Of a stretch of DNA of 64,000 nt, positions 10,529 through 18,369 are shown piece after piece. The notes beneath the pieces were generated by a model. It was not told the origin of the DNA, searched no databases, and saw only the letters and a program-made list of their open reading frames with translations. The stretch covers positions 989,111 to 1,053,110 of the forward strand of contig NZ_CP087880.1 in the NCBI RefSeq assembly GCF_021172065.1. Reading direction: 5' to 3'. This DNA is from Pseudocitrobacter corydidari (GTDB taxonomy: Bacteria > Pseudomonadota > Gammaproteobacteria > Enterobacterales > Enterobacteriaceae). The translations under genes were made by a program, and so were the position numbers. How positions within the stretch are numbered: position 1 is the first letter of the stretch; every line of letters begins with the position of its first letter.

Positions 10529-11635
10529 TCAGGCGAATATGGTCATCAGATAGGCAGCAAACAGCGCCAGATGTGCGGCTCCGTTTAACACATTGGTGCG
10601 TCCGGTGGAGAATGAGATCTGGCACAGTACGAGTGACGCAACCATCACAATCATTTCCGGCGCGCCGAGACCAAACATCAGCTCATTACCGGTCATCCAG
10701 GCAATCAGCGTCACGACCGGAACGGTCAGTGAAATGGTCGCCAGTACGGAACCAAAGAACAGGTTCATCGCTCGCTGCACCTGATTATTCAGTACTGCTT
10801 TCAGTGCACCCAGGCCCTCAGGCGACAGAATTAACAGCGCCACCAGGAAACCGGTAAATGCCACAGGTGCATTCAGGGTGGTGAGCAGCGTCTCCAGCGG
10901 GTTAGCGTTCATTTTAGTGACGGCAATGACGGCAATCAGATGCACAATCAGCCAGGCGGCGTGCCAGGCGTTGCTGTGCGCAGATGGTTTACCGTGATGC
11001 GGATCATCGTCGTCGCCATCGTCTTCATGTTCGTAAACAAACAGGCTCTGGTGCGTTTTGGTCTGAATCAGCAGGAACACGCCGTACATCGCGGCAGAAA
11101 TCAGCGCCACCAGCAGAGATTGACCGATAGTAAAGTTCGCTTCAGGCAACGCCATCGGGAACACCAGTACGATAATCGCCAGCGGGAAGAGGGCAATCAG
11201 ATACTGTTTGATACCGAACAGATTGACATACTGCGTTGCAAATTTGCGCCCGCCCAGCAAGAGTGAGAAGCCTACCAGGCCGCCAGTAACAATCATAATG
11301 ATGGAGTAGAGCGTGTCGCGCATCAGCGTCGGGGCGGCATCGCCCGTCGCCATTAGCGCGGAGATCAGGCTCACCTCCAGAATGACCACGGAAAGACTTA
11401 AGATGAGGGAACCGTAGGGTTCGCCGAGGCGGTGCGCCAGCACGTCGGCGTGGCGAACAACGCTGAATGCGCTGCTGAGAATACCGATAAGCGCCAGGAT
11501 ATTTATCCCGACAACGACTGGCAATGATTGACTACTTCCCCAGAAGAACAATATTGCCAGCGCAATAACCGGGAAAATGAGAGAAGTCTCCTTATGGCGG
11601 GTTTTTACCGCCTCTTGTACATGCGTCATGTCCAT
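10529..11635 (-). CDS. chaA: Ca2+(Na+,K+)/H+ antiporter ChaA
   Basis: Inner-membrane cation/proton antiporter of the CaCA superfamily, used at alkaline pH and high salt. It has 368 residues against 366 in E. coli. Eleven or so membrane helices carry the two alpha-repeat motifs (GSLILSLSVVILEVSLIS and GAPEMIVMVASLVLCQISFS). A long acidic, histidine-bearing cytoplasmic loop EHEDDGDDDDPHHGK separates the halves. The 3' end lies next to the second ldr copy. It is divergent from chaB. Confidence 0.96.
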   Translation of the reverse strand: MDMTHVQEAVKTRHKETSLIFPVIALAILFFWGSSQSLPVVVGINILALIGILSSAFSVVRHADVLAHRLGEPYGSLILSLSVVILEVSLISALMATGDAAPTLMRDTLYSIIMIVTGGLVGFSLLLGGRKFATQYVNLFGIKQYLIALFPLAIIVLVFPMALPEANFTIGQSLLVALISAAMYGVFLLIQTKTHQSLFVYEHEDDGDDDDPHHGKPSAHSNAWHAAWLIVHLIAVIAVTKMNANPLETLLTTLNAPVAFTGFLVALLILSPEGLGALKAVLNNQVQRAMNLFFGSVLATISLTVPVVTLIAWMTGNELMFGLGAPEMIVMVASLVLCQISFSTGRTNVLNGAAHLALFAAYLMTIFA

Positions 11636-11915
11636 CTCCGTTAGTGCAGGTGTTTATAATTATATACTTAGAATATTTCTAATCGTCACAGCATAAGTCT
11701 ATAAATTAACAGACCCTGTCTTATATATAACGATTTTTTACTAAAATTTACCCTGATTGATAACTTTGGTTTAGAGTCATTGAAAATGCTTATTATGTGA
11801 ATTAAACCTTTAATTAACAATATGATATGTTGTTATGGTGAGTAATAATCTGAATTCAATTCTATTTGCGGTGCAGTGAGCCATACTTATCCTGAAGCCA
11901 CTAACAGGAGGACAT

Positions 11916-12146
11916 ATGCCCTATAACAGCAAATCTGATTTACCCGATAGCGTGCAACATGTTTTGCCAGCCCACGCACAGGAGATCTACAAAGAAGCGT
12001 TTAACAGCGCGTGGCAACAATACAAAGATAAATCAGACCGTCGGGACGATGCCACCCGCGAGGAGACTGCGCATCGCGTGGCCTGGGCCGCAGTAAAACA
12101 TGACTATGAAAAAGGGGATGATGACAAATGGCATAAAAAGAAATAG
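11916..12146 (+). CDS. chaB: ChaB, putative cation transport regulator
   Basis: A 76-residue, highly charged small protein with the ChaB-family sequence MPYNSKSDLPDSVQHVLPAH, a central helix and a lysine-rich tail. It was named for its place in the cha locus; the role in ChaA regulation is not established. It has a strong ribosome site (AGGAGG) seven bases before ATG. The 280-base AT-rich gap to chaA contains both promoters. Confidence 0.95.
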   Translation: MPYNSKSDLPDSVQHVLPAHAQEIYKEAFNSAWQQYKDKSDRRDDATREETAHRVAWAAVKHDYEKGDDDKWHKKK

Positions 12147-12361
12147 GCCAATAGCACGATTATCCTATAGCCCTTTGTCGCGGTTTAATACTCTTGCCGT
12201 CAGATGCGCAATTGCATATTGTTTAATAAAGCTGGATAATATTTAAGCAATAAAAACTCAGGGAAAGGCAAATGCAAATGAGAATTTGCCTGGTTCGCTA
12301 TTAGCCAAAACCAGAGGTCTGAATAATACGCACGGATGTGACGTAGTGGCGGAGGTTGAGA

Positions 12362-13042
12362 GTGATTACACGTGATTTCTTAATGAAGGCGGATTGTACA
12401 ACAGCGTTTGGCGCTATTGAGGAATCGCTGCTCTGGTCTCCAGAGCAACGCGCGGCATCCCTGGCCGCTACGCTGGCGTGTCGGCCAGATGACGGGCCGG
12501 TGTGGATTTTCGGCTATGGCTCGCTGATGTGGAATCCGGCGCTGGAGTTTACCGACTCCTGCACAGGTACGCTTGTCGGCTGGCACCGTGCATTTTGTTT
12601 GCGCCTGACCGCCGGTCGCGGGACGGCCTGCCAGCCTGGCCGCATGCTGGCGCTGAAAGAGGGTGGGCGCACCACCGGTATCGCTTACCAGTTGCCAGAG
12701 GCGACGGTTGAAGATGAGCTTTCGCTGCTGTGGAAACGCGAGATGATCACCGGTTGCTATTTGCCCACTTGGTGTAAGCTGGAACTCGACGACGGGCGCA
12801 CGGTTAACGCGCTGGTCTTTATTATGGATCCACGCCACCCGCAGTACGAAGCAGACACCAGCGTACAGGTTATCGCGCCGTTAATTGCGGCGGCGAGCGG
12901 CCCGCTGGGAACCAATGCGCAGTATCTTTTCTCGCTGGATGAAGAGTTACAGAAACTCGGTATGCCTGATGAAGGGCTGAATGAATTGATTAAATACGTT
13001 CGTGGTTTGCTGGGGATCCACCCACAGCCGGGTCTGGCATAA
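12362..13042 (+). CDS. chaC: Glutathione-specific gamma-glutamylcyclotransferase ChaC
   Basis: Cytosolic enzyme that cleaves the gamma-glutamyl bond of glutathione to give 5-oxoproline and Cys-Gly. The 226-residue product has the ChaC substrate loop GYGSLMWNPALEF near residue 46 and the conserved block LALKEGGRTTGIAYQLPEAT. Start chosen at GTG, six bases after GGAGG; this gives MITRDFLMKADC, matching E. coli. A TTG six bases upstream abuts the ribosome site and is rejected. It is five residues shorter than E. coli at the C-terminus. Confidence 0.95.
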   Translation: MITRDFLMKADCTTAFGAIEESLLWSPEQRAASLAATLACRPDDGPVWIFGYGSLMWNPALEFTDSCTGTLVGWHRAFCLRLTAGRGTACQPGRMLALKEGGRTTGIAYQLPEATVEDELSLLWKREMITGCYLPTWCKLELDDGRTVNALVFIMDPRHPQYEADTSVQVIAPLIAAASGPLGTNAQYLFSLDEELQKLGMPDEGLNELIKYVRGLLGIHPQPGLA

Positions 13043-13046
13043 AAAA

Positions 13047-13073
13047 CGCCCGGAAGTTTTCGGCTTCCGGGCG
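13047..13073 (-). terminator. Terminator between chaC and the DUF1883-like gene
   Basis: Ten-base perfect stem CGCCCGGAAG/CTTCCGGGCG. The T run is on the minus strand, so it mainly serves the gene ending at 13079, but the hairpin also follows chaC closely. Confidence 0.8.
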
Positions 13074-13078
13074 CTTAA

Positions 13079-13312
13079 TCAGGCTGCAACATAGCTGATT
13101 GAGTGTTCAAGCGACTGGCTGTGGCTGTCAATTAACACATTCCAGGTACCGCTGTAAGGCACCGTAAGATAGGCGCTCTCTCTGTTTTGTACGCTCAGAA
13201 TATCGCTGTTGCTGCTTTTGGCGCTCATTAAATGAATATGGCAGCGCTCTGAGCAACGTACCACGACCGTATCCCCACCAAATAACGTCAAACTTGCCTT
13301 AACCATCGCCAT
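13079..13312 (-). CDS. DUF1883-like small protein
   Basis: A 77-residue protein from ATG at 13312, with a G-rich ribosome site. A longer frame opens 22 codons upstream but without a good start. It is rich in beta-branched residues (VKASLTLFGGDTVVVRCSER, then SAYLTVPYSGTWNVLIDSH). The Gly-Asp-Val strand and the closing PYSGTWNVLID pattern are those of the DUF1883 family as I remember it. Function unknown. Not part of the E. coli K-12 order here. Confidence 0.75.
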   Translation of the reverse strand: MAMVKASLTLFGGDTVVVRCSERCHIHLMSAKSSNSDILSVQNRESAYLTVPYSGTWNVLIDSHSQSLEHSISYVAA

Positions 13313-13575
13313 CTCAACCCCGAATCTTTCTGTGAATGCACTCCCTGCGACTGATATCCTGCATGTGATGTTGTTCACAAATCACTCATTGATAACACCA
13401 AATAGGCAGGGGGAAGATGATGATTTCGATCAACAAATCTGAGAACGATTCAACAAAAGTGAGAATCTTCCTGAAACCATTCAGCCTGGCGCGTGATTAA
13501 CCAGATAACGCGCGCCAGCCGGGAATATTCTGCGGCAATCGCCGATGATTTCAGTAAAGTCGACTAAATGGACGC

Positions 13576-13929
13576 TTAAAAAGTCAGCACTTTATCAGCG
13601 GCCAGTGTCCATTGGGCCAGTTCGACCAGTGTGCCAATTTCCACTCCATCAATCAGCGGCAGCGCGGTGATGCCACGGCCATCGGTGCAGGTTTTGCACA
13701 GTTTTACGGGGACGTTTTGCGCGGTGAGGATCTCCAGCATTTGCTGAATATTGTAACCTTCCGCAGGTTTTTGCCCGCGTAACCCGGCGGTGACCGCATC
13801 AGACATCAAAAAAAGTTTCAGGTCGAGGTCACCCTGTTGCTCGCGCAGGGCAATGGCCAGACGCAGGCTGTTGAACAGGGATTCACTGCCGTAGGCAGCA
13901 CCGTTAGCGACGATCACAATATGTTGCAT
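13576..13929 (-). CDS. ychN: YchN, DsrE/F-like sulfurtransferase-fold protein
   Basis: A 117-residue DsrE-family protein. E. coli YchN forms a hexamer with a conserved cysteine pocket and may take part in sulfur relay, though its substrate is unknown. The sequence MQHIVIVANGAAYGSESLFN and the cysteine segment VKLCKTCTDGRGI near residue 77 are visible. It is transcribed divergently from nasR with a 66-base gap, so the two promoters must overlap. Confidence 0.94.
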   Translation of the reverse strand: MQHIVIVANGAAYGSESLFNSLRLAIALREQQGDLDLKLFLMSDAVTAGLRGQKPAEGYNIQQMLEILTAQNVPVKLCKTCTDGRGITALPLIDGVEIGTLVELAQWTLAADKVLTF

Positions 13930-13995
13930 CTCTACTCCTTCAAAAAGGCACGTTTATTGCTTCGGTTAATAAAAGAGACGTTACCGGGAGGGAGC

Positions 13996-15192
13996 ATGAT
14001 CAATCGTGCTGACACGACACCCGGCGCAATCGAGTGGTTTCGTTATGCGCGCCAGGTTCAGAAAGGTAAGCTTCAACAGCTGGCGCAGCAGGGCCAGCTG
14101 GTAAGCCAGTTGAGCCATCTGGTACACATGTTACAGTGCGAACGCGGCGCATCCAACATCTGGTTATGTTCGGGGGGACGTTTATATGAACCTGAACGCC
14201 GTGCCAGTGCGGCGCTGGTTGATGAGCGGGCGCGCGAATTCCTGCGGCTGCTTGACCCGCAGGCGGTACCTGCAGCATCCGGGCTGTGTCAGCGCATCGC
14301 CAGTGCCGTCTGGTCTCTGGAGCAGTTGCCCGATTTGCGCCATGCTATTCATGCCCAACGTGTGGATGCCAGTACCGCTACCGCCCGCTATAGCCGGTTG
14401 ATACGCCATCTGCTGAATATTATTCCCCAACTTAACGACACCATTGATAACCCCGCACTGGTCGGGCGACTTGTCGCGCTTTACAGCTTTATGCAGGGGA
14501 AGGAGTTGGTGGGGCAGGAACGTGCGCTGGGGGCGCTGGGCTTTACGCTCGGGCAGTTTAGCGACGATCTTCGCCAGCAGTTGGTAGACAGAATTGATGG
14601 CCAACAGCCCTGTTTTGAAGGCTTTTTAAGCCTGGCAAGCCAGACATTAAGAACGTTGTTCAATGAACACGGGCAGGCGGGAATCGCTATTGAACAGTTG
14701 CGTCGCATTGCCTGCACGCGCCAGCCTGCGCCCGACGGCGGCGAGGCGGCGCTGCGCTGGTTTAGCCTGCAAACTCAGCGTCTGGAGCAACTGCGAAGCC
14801 TCGAGGAATCGCTGATAAGCGATTTGATTGCAGAGGTCGTGGAACTGCTGCGCGACGATGATGCGCAGGCCCAACACGCCGCCCCGTTTGACGATCCTGC
14901 CAGCGATAACCTGTTGTTTACCCTCGACAGGCAACTGCTACCGTTGGTACGCCAGCAGGCGCGAGAGCTGGAGCAGCTCACCGGACAACTGGCGTCGCTT
15001 AAAGAGATGCTTGAAGAGCGCAAAGTGATCGATAAAGCGAAAAGTGTGTTGATGGCGCATCAGCAAATGAATGAGGAGCAGGCATGGCACTGTCTGCGCA
15101 AAATGGCGATGGATAAAAACCAGCGCATGGTGGAAGTGGCACGCGCGCTGTTAACGGTTAGTGCACTCTGGCAGCGCGATCTTTCTGCCTGA
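13996..15192 (+). CDS. nasR: Nitrate/nitrite-responsive antiterminator NasR
   Basis: RNA-binding regulator that, on binding nitrate or nitrite, lets RNA polymerase read through the nasF leader terminator. It has 398 residues from ATG with GGAGG close upstream; a longer open frame starts earlier inside ychN antisense and is rejected. The N-terminal 300 residues form the helical NIT nitrate-sensing domain (VHMLQCERGASNIWLCSGGR). The C-terminus from about 340 is an ANTAR domain (LKEMLEERKVIDKAKSVLMA followed by MNEEQAWHCLRKMAM). The Klebsiella protein is 393 residues. Its target lies in the leader 130 bases downstream. Confidence 0.95.
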   Translation: MINRADTTPGAIEWFRYARQVQKGKLQQLAQQGQLVSQLSHLVHMLQCERGASNIWLCSGGRLYEPERRASAALVDERAREFLRLLDPQAVPAASGLCQRIASAVWSLEQLPDLRHAIHAQRVDASTATARYSRLIRHLLNIIPQLNDTIDNPALVGRLVALYSFMQGKELVGQERALGALGFTLGQFSDDLRQQLVDRIDGQQPCFEGFLSLASQTLRTLFNEHGQAGIAIEQLRRIACTRQPAPDGGEAALRWFSLQTQRLEQLRSLEESLISDLIAEVVELLRDDDAQAQHAAPFDDPASDNLLFTLDRQLLPLVRQQARELEQLTGQLASLKEMLEERKVIDKAKSVLMAHQQMNEEQAWHCLRKMAMDKNQRMVEVARALLTVSALWQRDLSA

Positions 15193-15193
15193 T

Positions 15194-15232
15194 TGCACTC
15201 TTCGCGAGCAGAGTATGCCTGCTGAAAGTGCA
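15194..15232 (+). promoter_or_regulatory. Two NtrC-like enhancer sites upstream of nasF
   Basis: TGCACTCTTCGCGAGCA (15194-15210) and TGCCTGCTGAAAGTGCA (15216-15232) resemble the NtrC consensus TGCAC-N7-GTGCA, each with one good half. They lie about 80-115 bases upstream of the predicted start, a typical enhancer distance. The motif match is by eye. Confidence 0.5.
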
Positions 15233-15284
15233 TTGATGGCGAGAACTCCGCCATCATGGGCTGATTTCGCGGTCATTTACGACC

Positions 15285-15300
15285 TGGCATCTGAATTGCA
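15285..15300 (+). promoter_or_regulatory. Sigma-54 promoter of nasFEDCBA
   Basis: TGGCAT-CTGAA-TTGCA has GG and GC exactly ten bases apart, the -24/-12 arrangement. It predicts transcription from about 15310, giving a leader of roughly 107 nt before nasF. This agrees with nitrogen (NtrC) control of the Klebsiella nas operon. Confidence 0.8.
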
Positions 15301-15326
15301 TTATCCCCTGTAAATCATCGGTAGCG

Positions 15327-15365
15327 GGCCAACGGCGGCCTTAAACCATCAGGATAACGGCGTCC
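15327..15365 (+). promoter_or_regulatory. ANTAR-target antiterminator RNA: two tandem AACGGC hexaloop hairpins
   Basis: Hairpin P1 is GGCC-AACGGC-GGCC (15327-15340) and P2 is GGAT-AACGGC-GTCC (15352-15365, with one T-G pair). Both have the same six-base loop with A at position 1 and G at position 4, the feature recognised by ANTAR proteins. The 3' arm of P2 is also part of the 5' arm of the terminator, so P2 and terminator exclude each other. Confidence 0.8.
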
Positions 15366-15400
15366 CGCAGTGCGTAAGCACTGCCGGGCGCTTTTTTTTT
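15360..15400 (+). terminator. Regulated leader terminator ahead of nasF
   Basis: A 14-base stem (15360-15373 with 15378-15391, one mismatch) around loop GTAA, followed by nine T residues and ending 16 bases before the nasF ATG. It is expected to stop transcription unless NasR stabilises the upstream hairpins. Confidence 0.88.
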
Positions 15401-15416
15401 ACATGTGGGAGTAGCT

Positions 15417-16673
15417 ATGGGCGATGCATTTTCACTCTCTCGTCGGCGATTATTGCAGGCCGGGGCGGCATTGGGGGGCGCGATGTTGCTGCCGGGTTTG
15501 ATGCATTCGGCGTGGGCGGCGGGTTCGGACAAGCCCGAGCTGGAGGCGGTAAGAGTGGGGTTTATCCCGCTCACCGATTGCGCACCGCTGGCAATCGCCT
15601 CGCTGAAAGGCTTTGACAAAAAGTACGGCATTACGCTGGTTCCCAGCAAAGAGGCGAGCTGGGCGGCGGTACGCGACAAACTGGTCAATGGCGAACTCGA
15701 TGCGGCGCATATTCTCTATGGTCTGCTTTACGGGCTGGAACTGGGTATCGCCAGTAAGCCGCAGGCGATGGCAAACCTGATGACACTCAACCGCAACGGG
15801 CAGGCCATTACGCTTTCTGCTGAGTTGCAGGAGAAAGGGGTGACTGATCTTCCTGCGCTGAAAAAGCTGATAGGTCAGAGTGCGCCGGGCGCATATACCT
15901 TCGCCCACACCTTCCCGACCGGCACTCACGCCATGTGGCTCTATTACTGGCTGGCGAGCGGCGGTATTCATCCCTTTGACGATGTGCGCACCGTAGTGGT
16001 TCCACCGCCGCAGATGGTGATGAACATGCGTATTGGCAACATGGTGGGCTTTTGTGTCGGCGAGCCGTGGAATGCGCGGGCGATTAACGACCGTATCGGC
16101 TTCACGGCGGCCACCACGCAGGATATCTGGCCGGAGCACCCGGAGAAAGTGCTCGGCACACGTCGCGAGTGGGTGGAGCAAAACCCTAACACCAGTCGCG
16201 CGCTGGTCGCGGCGCTCATTGACGCCGCCCGCTGGATTGAAGCGTCAGCGGAAAACAAACGTGAAACCGCGCAGATCCTCTCGCGTCGCGGCTGGCTGAA
16301 CACCAAAGAGCAGTACCTCACAGGCCGTATGCTGGGTGAATACGACAACGGCATTGGCCGTCGCTGGCAGGATGCGCATCCGATGCGTTTTTACGCTGAG
16401 GGCGAGGTGACCTTCCCGTGGATCTCAGACGGGATGTGGTTCTTAACCCAGTTTCGCCGCTGGGGACTCCTCAAAACGGAGCCCGATTATCGGGCCATCG
16501 CGCAACGCATTAACCGTACGGATATCTGGAAAGACGCGGCACAGGCGGTCGGCGGCATTACGCCGCCTTCCAGCCTGTTACGCAGCAGCACACTGATGGA
16601 CGGTACGGTGTGGAACGGTAGCGACCCGGAAGGGTATGCCCGCAGCTTTGCCATTCAACGTAGAGGAGCCTGA
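15417..16673 (+). CDS. nasF: Periplasmic nitrate-binding protein NasF
   Basis: Substrate-binding component of the NasFED ABC importer for nitrate and nitrite. The 418-residue product starts with a twin-arginine signal (SRRRLLQAG near residue 8, hydrophobic core, cleavage after SAWA), so it is probably exported folded. The remainder is a CmpA/NrtA-type nitrate-binding domain (VRVGFIPLTDCAPLAIASLK). An ATG four codons upstream lacks a suitable ribosome site; the chosen ATG follows GGGAG by five bases. Confidence 0.95.
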   Translation: MGDAFSLSRRRLLQAGAALGGAMLLPGLMHSAWAAGSDKPELEAVRVGFIPLTDCAPLAIASLKGFDKKYGITLVPSKEASWAAVRDKLVNGELDAAHILYGLLYGLELGIASKPQAMANLMTLNRNGQAITLSAELQEKGVTDLPALKKLIGQSAPGAYTFAHTFPTGTHAMWLYYWLASGGIHPFDDVRTVVVPPPQMVMNMRIGNMVGFCVGEPWNARAINDRIGFTAATTQDIWPEHPEKVLGTRREWVEQNPNTSRALVAALIDAARWIEASAENKRETAQILSRRGWLNTKEQYLTGRMLGEYDNGIGRRWQDAHPMRFYAEGEVTFPWISDGMWFLTQFRRWGLLKTEPDYRAIAQRINRTDIWKDAAQAVGGITPPSSLLRSSTLMDGTVWNGSDPEGYARSFAIQRRGA

Positions 16674-16674
16674 G

Positions 16675-17559
16675 ATGAAACAGACGCAAAATGTCAAACC
16701 GGCTGCCGCACCAGCGGCTGTTCCGGGCGAGGTGATTACGCTGCCGCCGGTGCAGGTGCGCCGACGCGCGCCTGCTGCGGGGCGCGTGCTGCGTAATATC
16801 GCCGAACGTACCATTCCTGCGGTGTTGGGGCTGGGATTGTTGGTGCTGGCCTGGCAACTCGCCGCCATTAACAGCAAAGGTTTCCCGACGCCGCTCAGCA
16901 CGCTGGATTCCGCCCTGACGCTGTTTGCTGACCCGTTCTATAACAATGGGCCAAACGATGTGGGCGTGGGCTGGAATGTGCTGGCCTCTCTTCAGCGCGT
17001 GGCGGTGGGATTTGGCCTCGCCGCGCTGGTGGGTATTCCCCTTGGCTTCTTGATCGGGCGCTTTGTCTTTTTCTCCCGCATGTTTTCGCCGCTGATTGCG
17101 CTGCTGCGTCCGGTAAGTCCGCTTGCCTGGCTGCCGATTGGCCTCCTTCTGTTCCAGAAAGCGGAGCCTGCGTCCAGCTGGACCATTTTTATCTGCTCGA
17201 TCTGGCCGATGGTTATCAATACCGCGGAAGGCGTGCGCCGTATTCCACAGGACTACCTCAACGTCGCGCGCGTGTTACAGCTCTCAGAATGGACGGTAAT
17301 GCGCAAGATCCTTTTCCCGGCGGTGCTGCCAGCGGTACTAACCGGCGTGCGTCTCTCAATCGGCATTGCCTGGCTGGTGATCGTTGCCGCCGAAATGCTC
17401 ACCGGCGGGCTGGGGATCGGTTTCTGGATCTGGAATGAGTGGAACAACCTCAACGTCGAAAACATTCTCATTGCCATCGTCATTATTGGCGTGGTCGGGC
17501 TGGTGCTGGAGCAGGGGCTGATGCTGATCGCCCGCCGTTTCAGCTGGCAGGATAAATAA
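16675..17559 (+). CDS. nasE: Nitrate ABC transporter permease NasE
   Basis: Inner-membrane permease of the nitrate importer, 294 residues from the ATG with GGAG ahead, starting one base after the nasF stop codon. A proline/alanine-rich cytoplasmic N-terminus of about 45 residues is followed by six membrane helices. The BPD-permease EAA loop is at RIPQDYLNVARVLQLSEWTV. Closely related to NrtB. Confidence 0.95.
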   Translation: MKQTQNVKPAAAPAAVPGEVITLPPVQVRRRAPAAGRVLRNIAERTIPAVLGLGLLVLAWQLAAINSKGFPTPLSTLDSALTLFADPFYNNGPNDVGVGWNVLASLQRVAVGFGLAALVGIPLGFLIGRFVFFSRMFSPLIALLRPVSPLAWLPIGLLLFQKAEPASSWTIFICSIWPMVINTAEGVRRIPQDYLNVARVLQLSEWTVMRKILFPAVLPAVLTGVRLSIGIAWLVIVAAEMLTGGLGIGFWIWNEWNNLNVENILIAIVIIGVVGLVLEQGLMLIARRFSWQDK

Positions 17560-17566
17560 GGAGCGC

Positions 17567-18358
17567 ATGATGAAACCCTTAATTCAGGTTCAGGCTGTCA
17601 GCCAACGATTCCATACCGCCAGCGGGGAATTTCTGGCGCTGCAAAACGTGTCATTCGATATCCACGAAGGTGAAACGATAAGCCTTATCGGCCACTCCGG
17701 CTGCGGTAAATCGACGCTGCTTAATCTGATTGCCGGAATAACGCTTCCGACTGAAGGCGGCCTGATTTGCGATAACCGAGAAATTGCGGGCCCGGGCCCG
17801 GAGCGTGCCGTCGTTTTCCAGAACCACTCACTGCTGCCGTGGTTAACCTGCTTCGACAACGTGGCGCTGGCGGTGGATCACGTGTTCCAGAAAAGCATGA
17901 GCAAAGCCGAACGCCGCGACTGGATCGTTCACAACCTTGAGCGGGTGCAGATGGGCCATGCGCTGCATAAACGTCCTGGGGAAATATCGGGCGGGATGAA
18001 GCAGCGCGTCGGCATTGCCCGCGCGCTGGCGATGAAGCCGAAAGTGCTGTTGATGGATGAGCCGTTTGGTGCGCTGGACGCGCTGACCCGCGCACATCTT
18101 CAGGACTCGGTAATGCAGATTCAGCAGGCGCTGAATACCACGATTGTGCTGATAACCCATGACGTCGATGAAGCGGTACTGCTTTCTGACCGGGTGTTGA
18201 TGATGACGAATGGCCCGGCGGCGACGGTCGGTGAAATTCTCGACGTTAACCTTGCGCGCCCGCGCAACCGCGTACAGCTGGCAGATGACAGTCGGTATCA
18301 CCACCTGCGCCAGCAAATATTGCATTTCCTTTACGAAAAACAGCCTAAAGCGGCGTAA
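17567..18358 (+). CDS. nasD: Nitrate ABC transporter ATP-binding protein NasD
   Basis: ATPase of the nitrate importer, up to 263 residues. Two ATGs are in tandem (17567, 17570); the second is better spaced from GGAG, so the true length may be 262. It has Walker A GHSGCGKST (near residue 43), Q-loop VVFQNHSLLPWL, ABC signature EISGGMKQRVGIARA and Walker B VLLMDEPFGALD. It follows nasE by seven bases in the same operon. Confidence 0.95.
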   Translation: MMKPLIQVQAVSQRFHTASGEFLALQNVSFDIHEGETISLIGHSGCGKSTLLNLIAGITLPTEGGLICDNREIAGPGPERAVVFQNHSLLPWLTCFDNVALAVDHVFQKSMSKAERRDWIVHNLERVQMGHALHKRPGEISGGMKQRVGIARALAMKPKVLLMDEPFGALDALTRAHLQDSVMQIQQALNTTIVLITHDVDEAVLLSDRVLMMTNGPAATVGEILDVNLARPRNRVQLADDSRYHHLRQQILHFLYEKQPKAA

Positions 18359-18369
18359 GGGGCAGCGCG

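Noticed and set aside
9985..10857. 290-residue plus-strand frame crossing the second ldr locus into chaA
   Set aside because: Runs antisense through ldr and chaA, includes the rdl terminator, and has no ribosome site.
15234..15256. Perfect palindrome TGATGGCG/CGCCATCA after nasR
   Set aside because: Looks like a terminator stem but has no T run and lies upstream of the sigma-54 promoter; could be a weak nasR terminator, not claimed.
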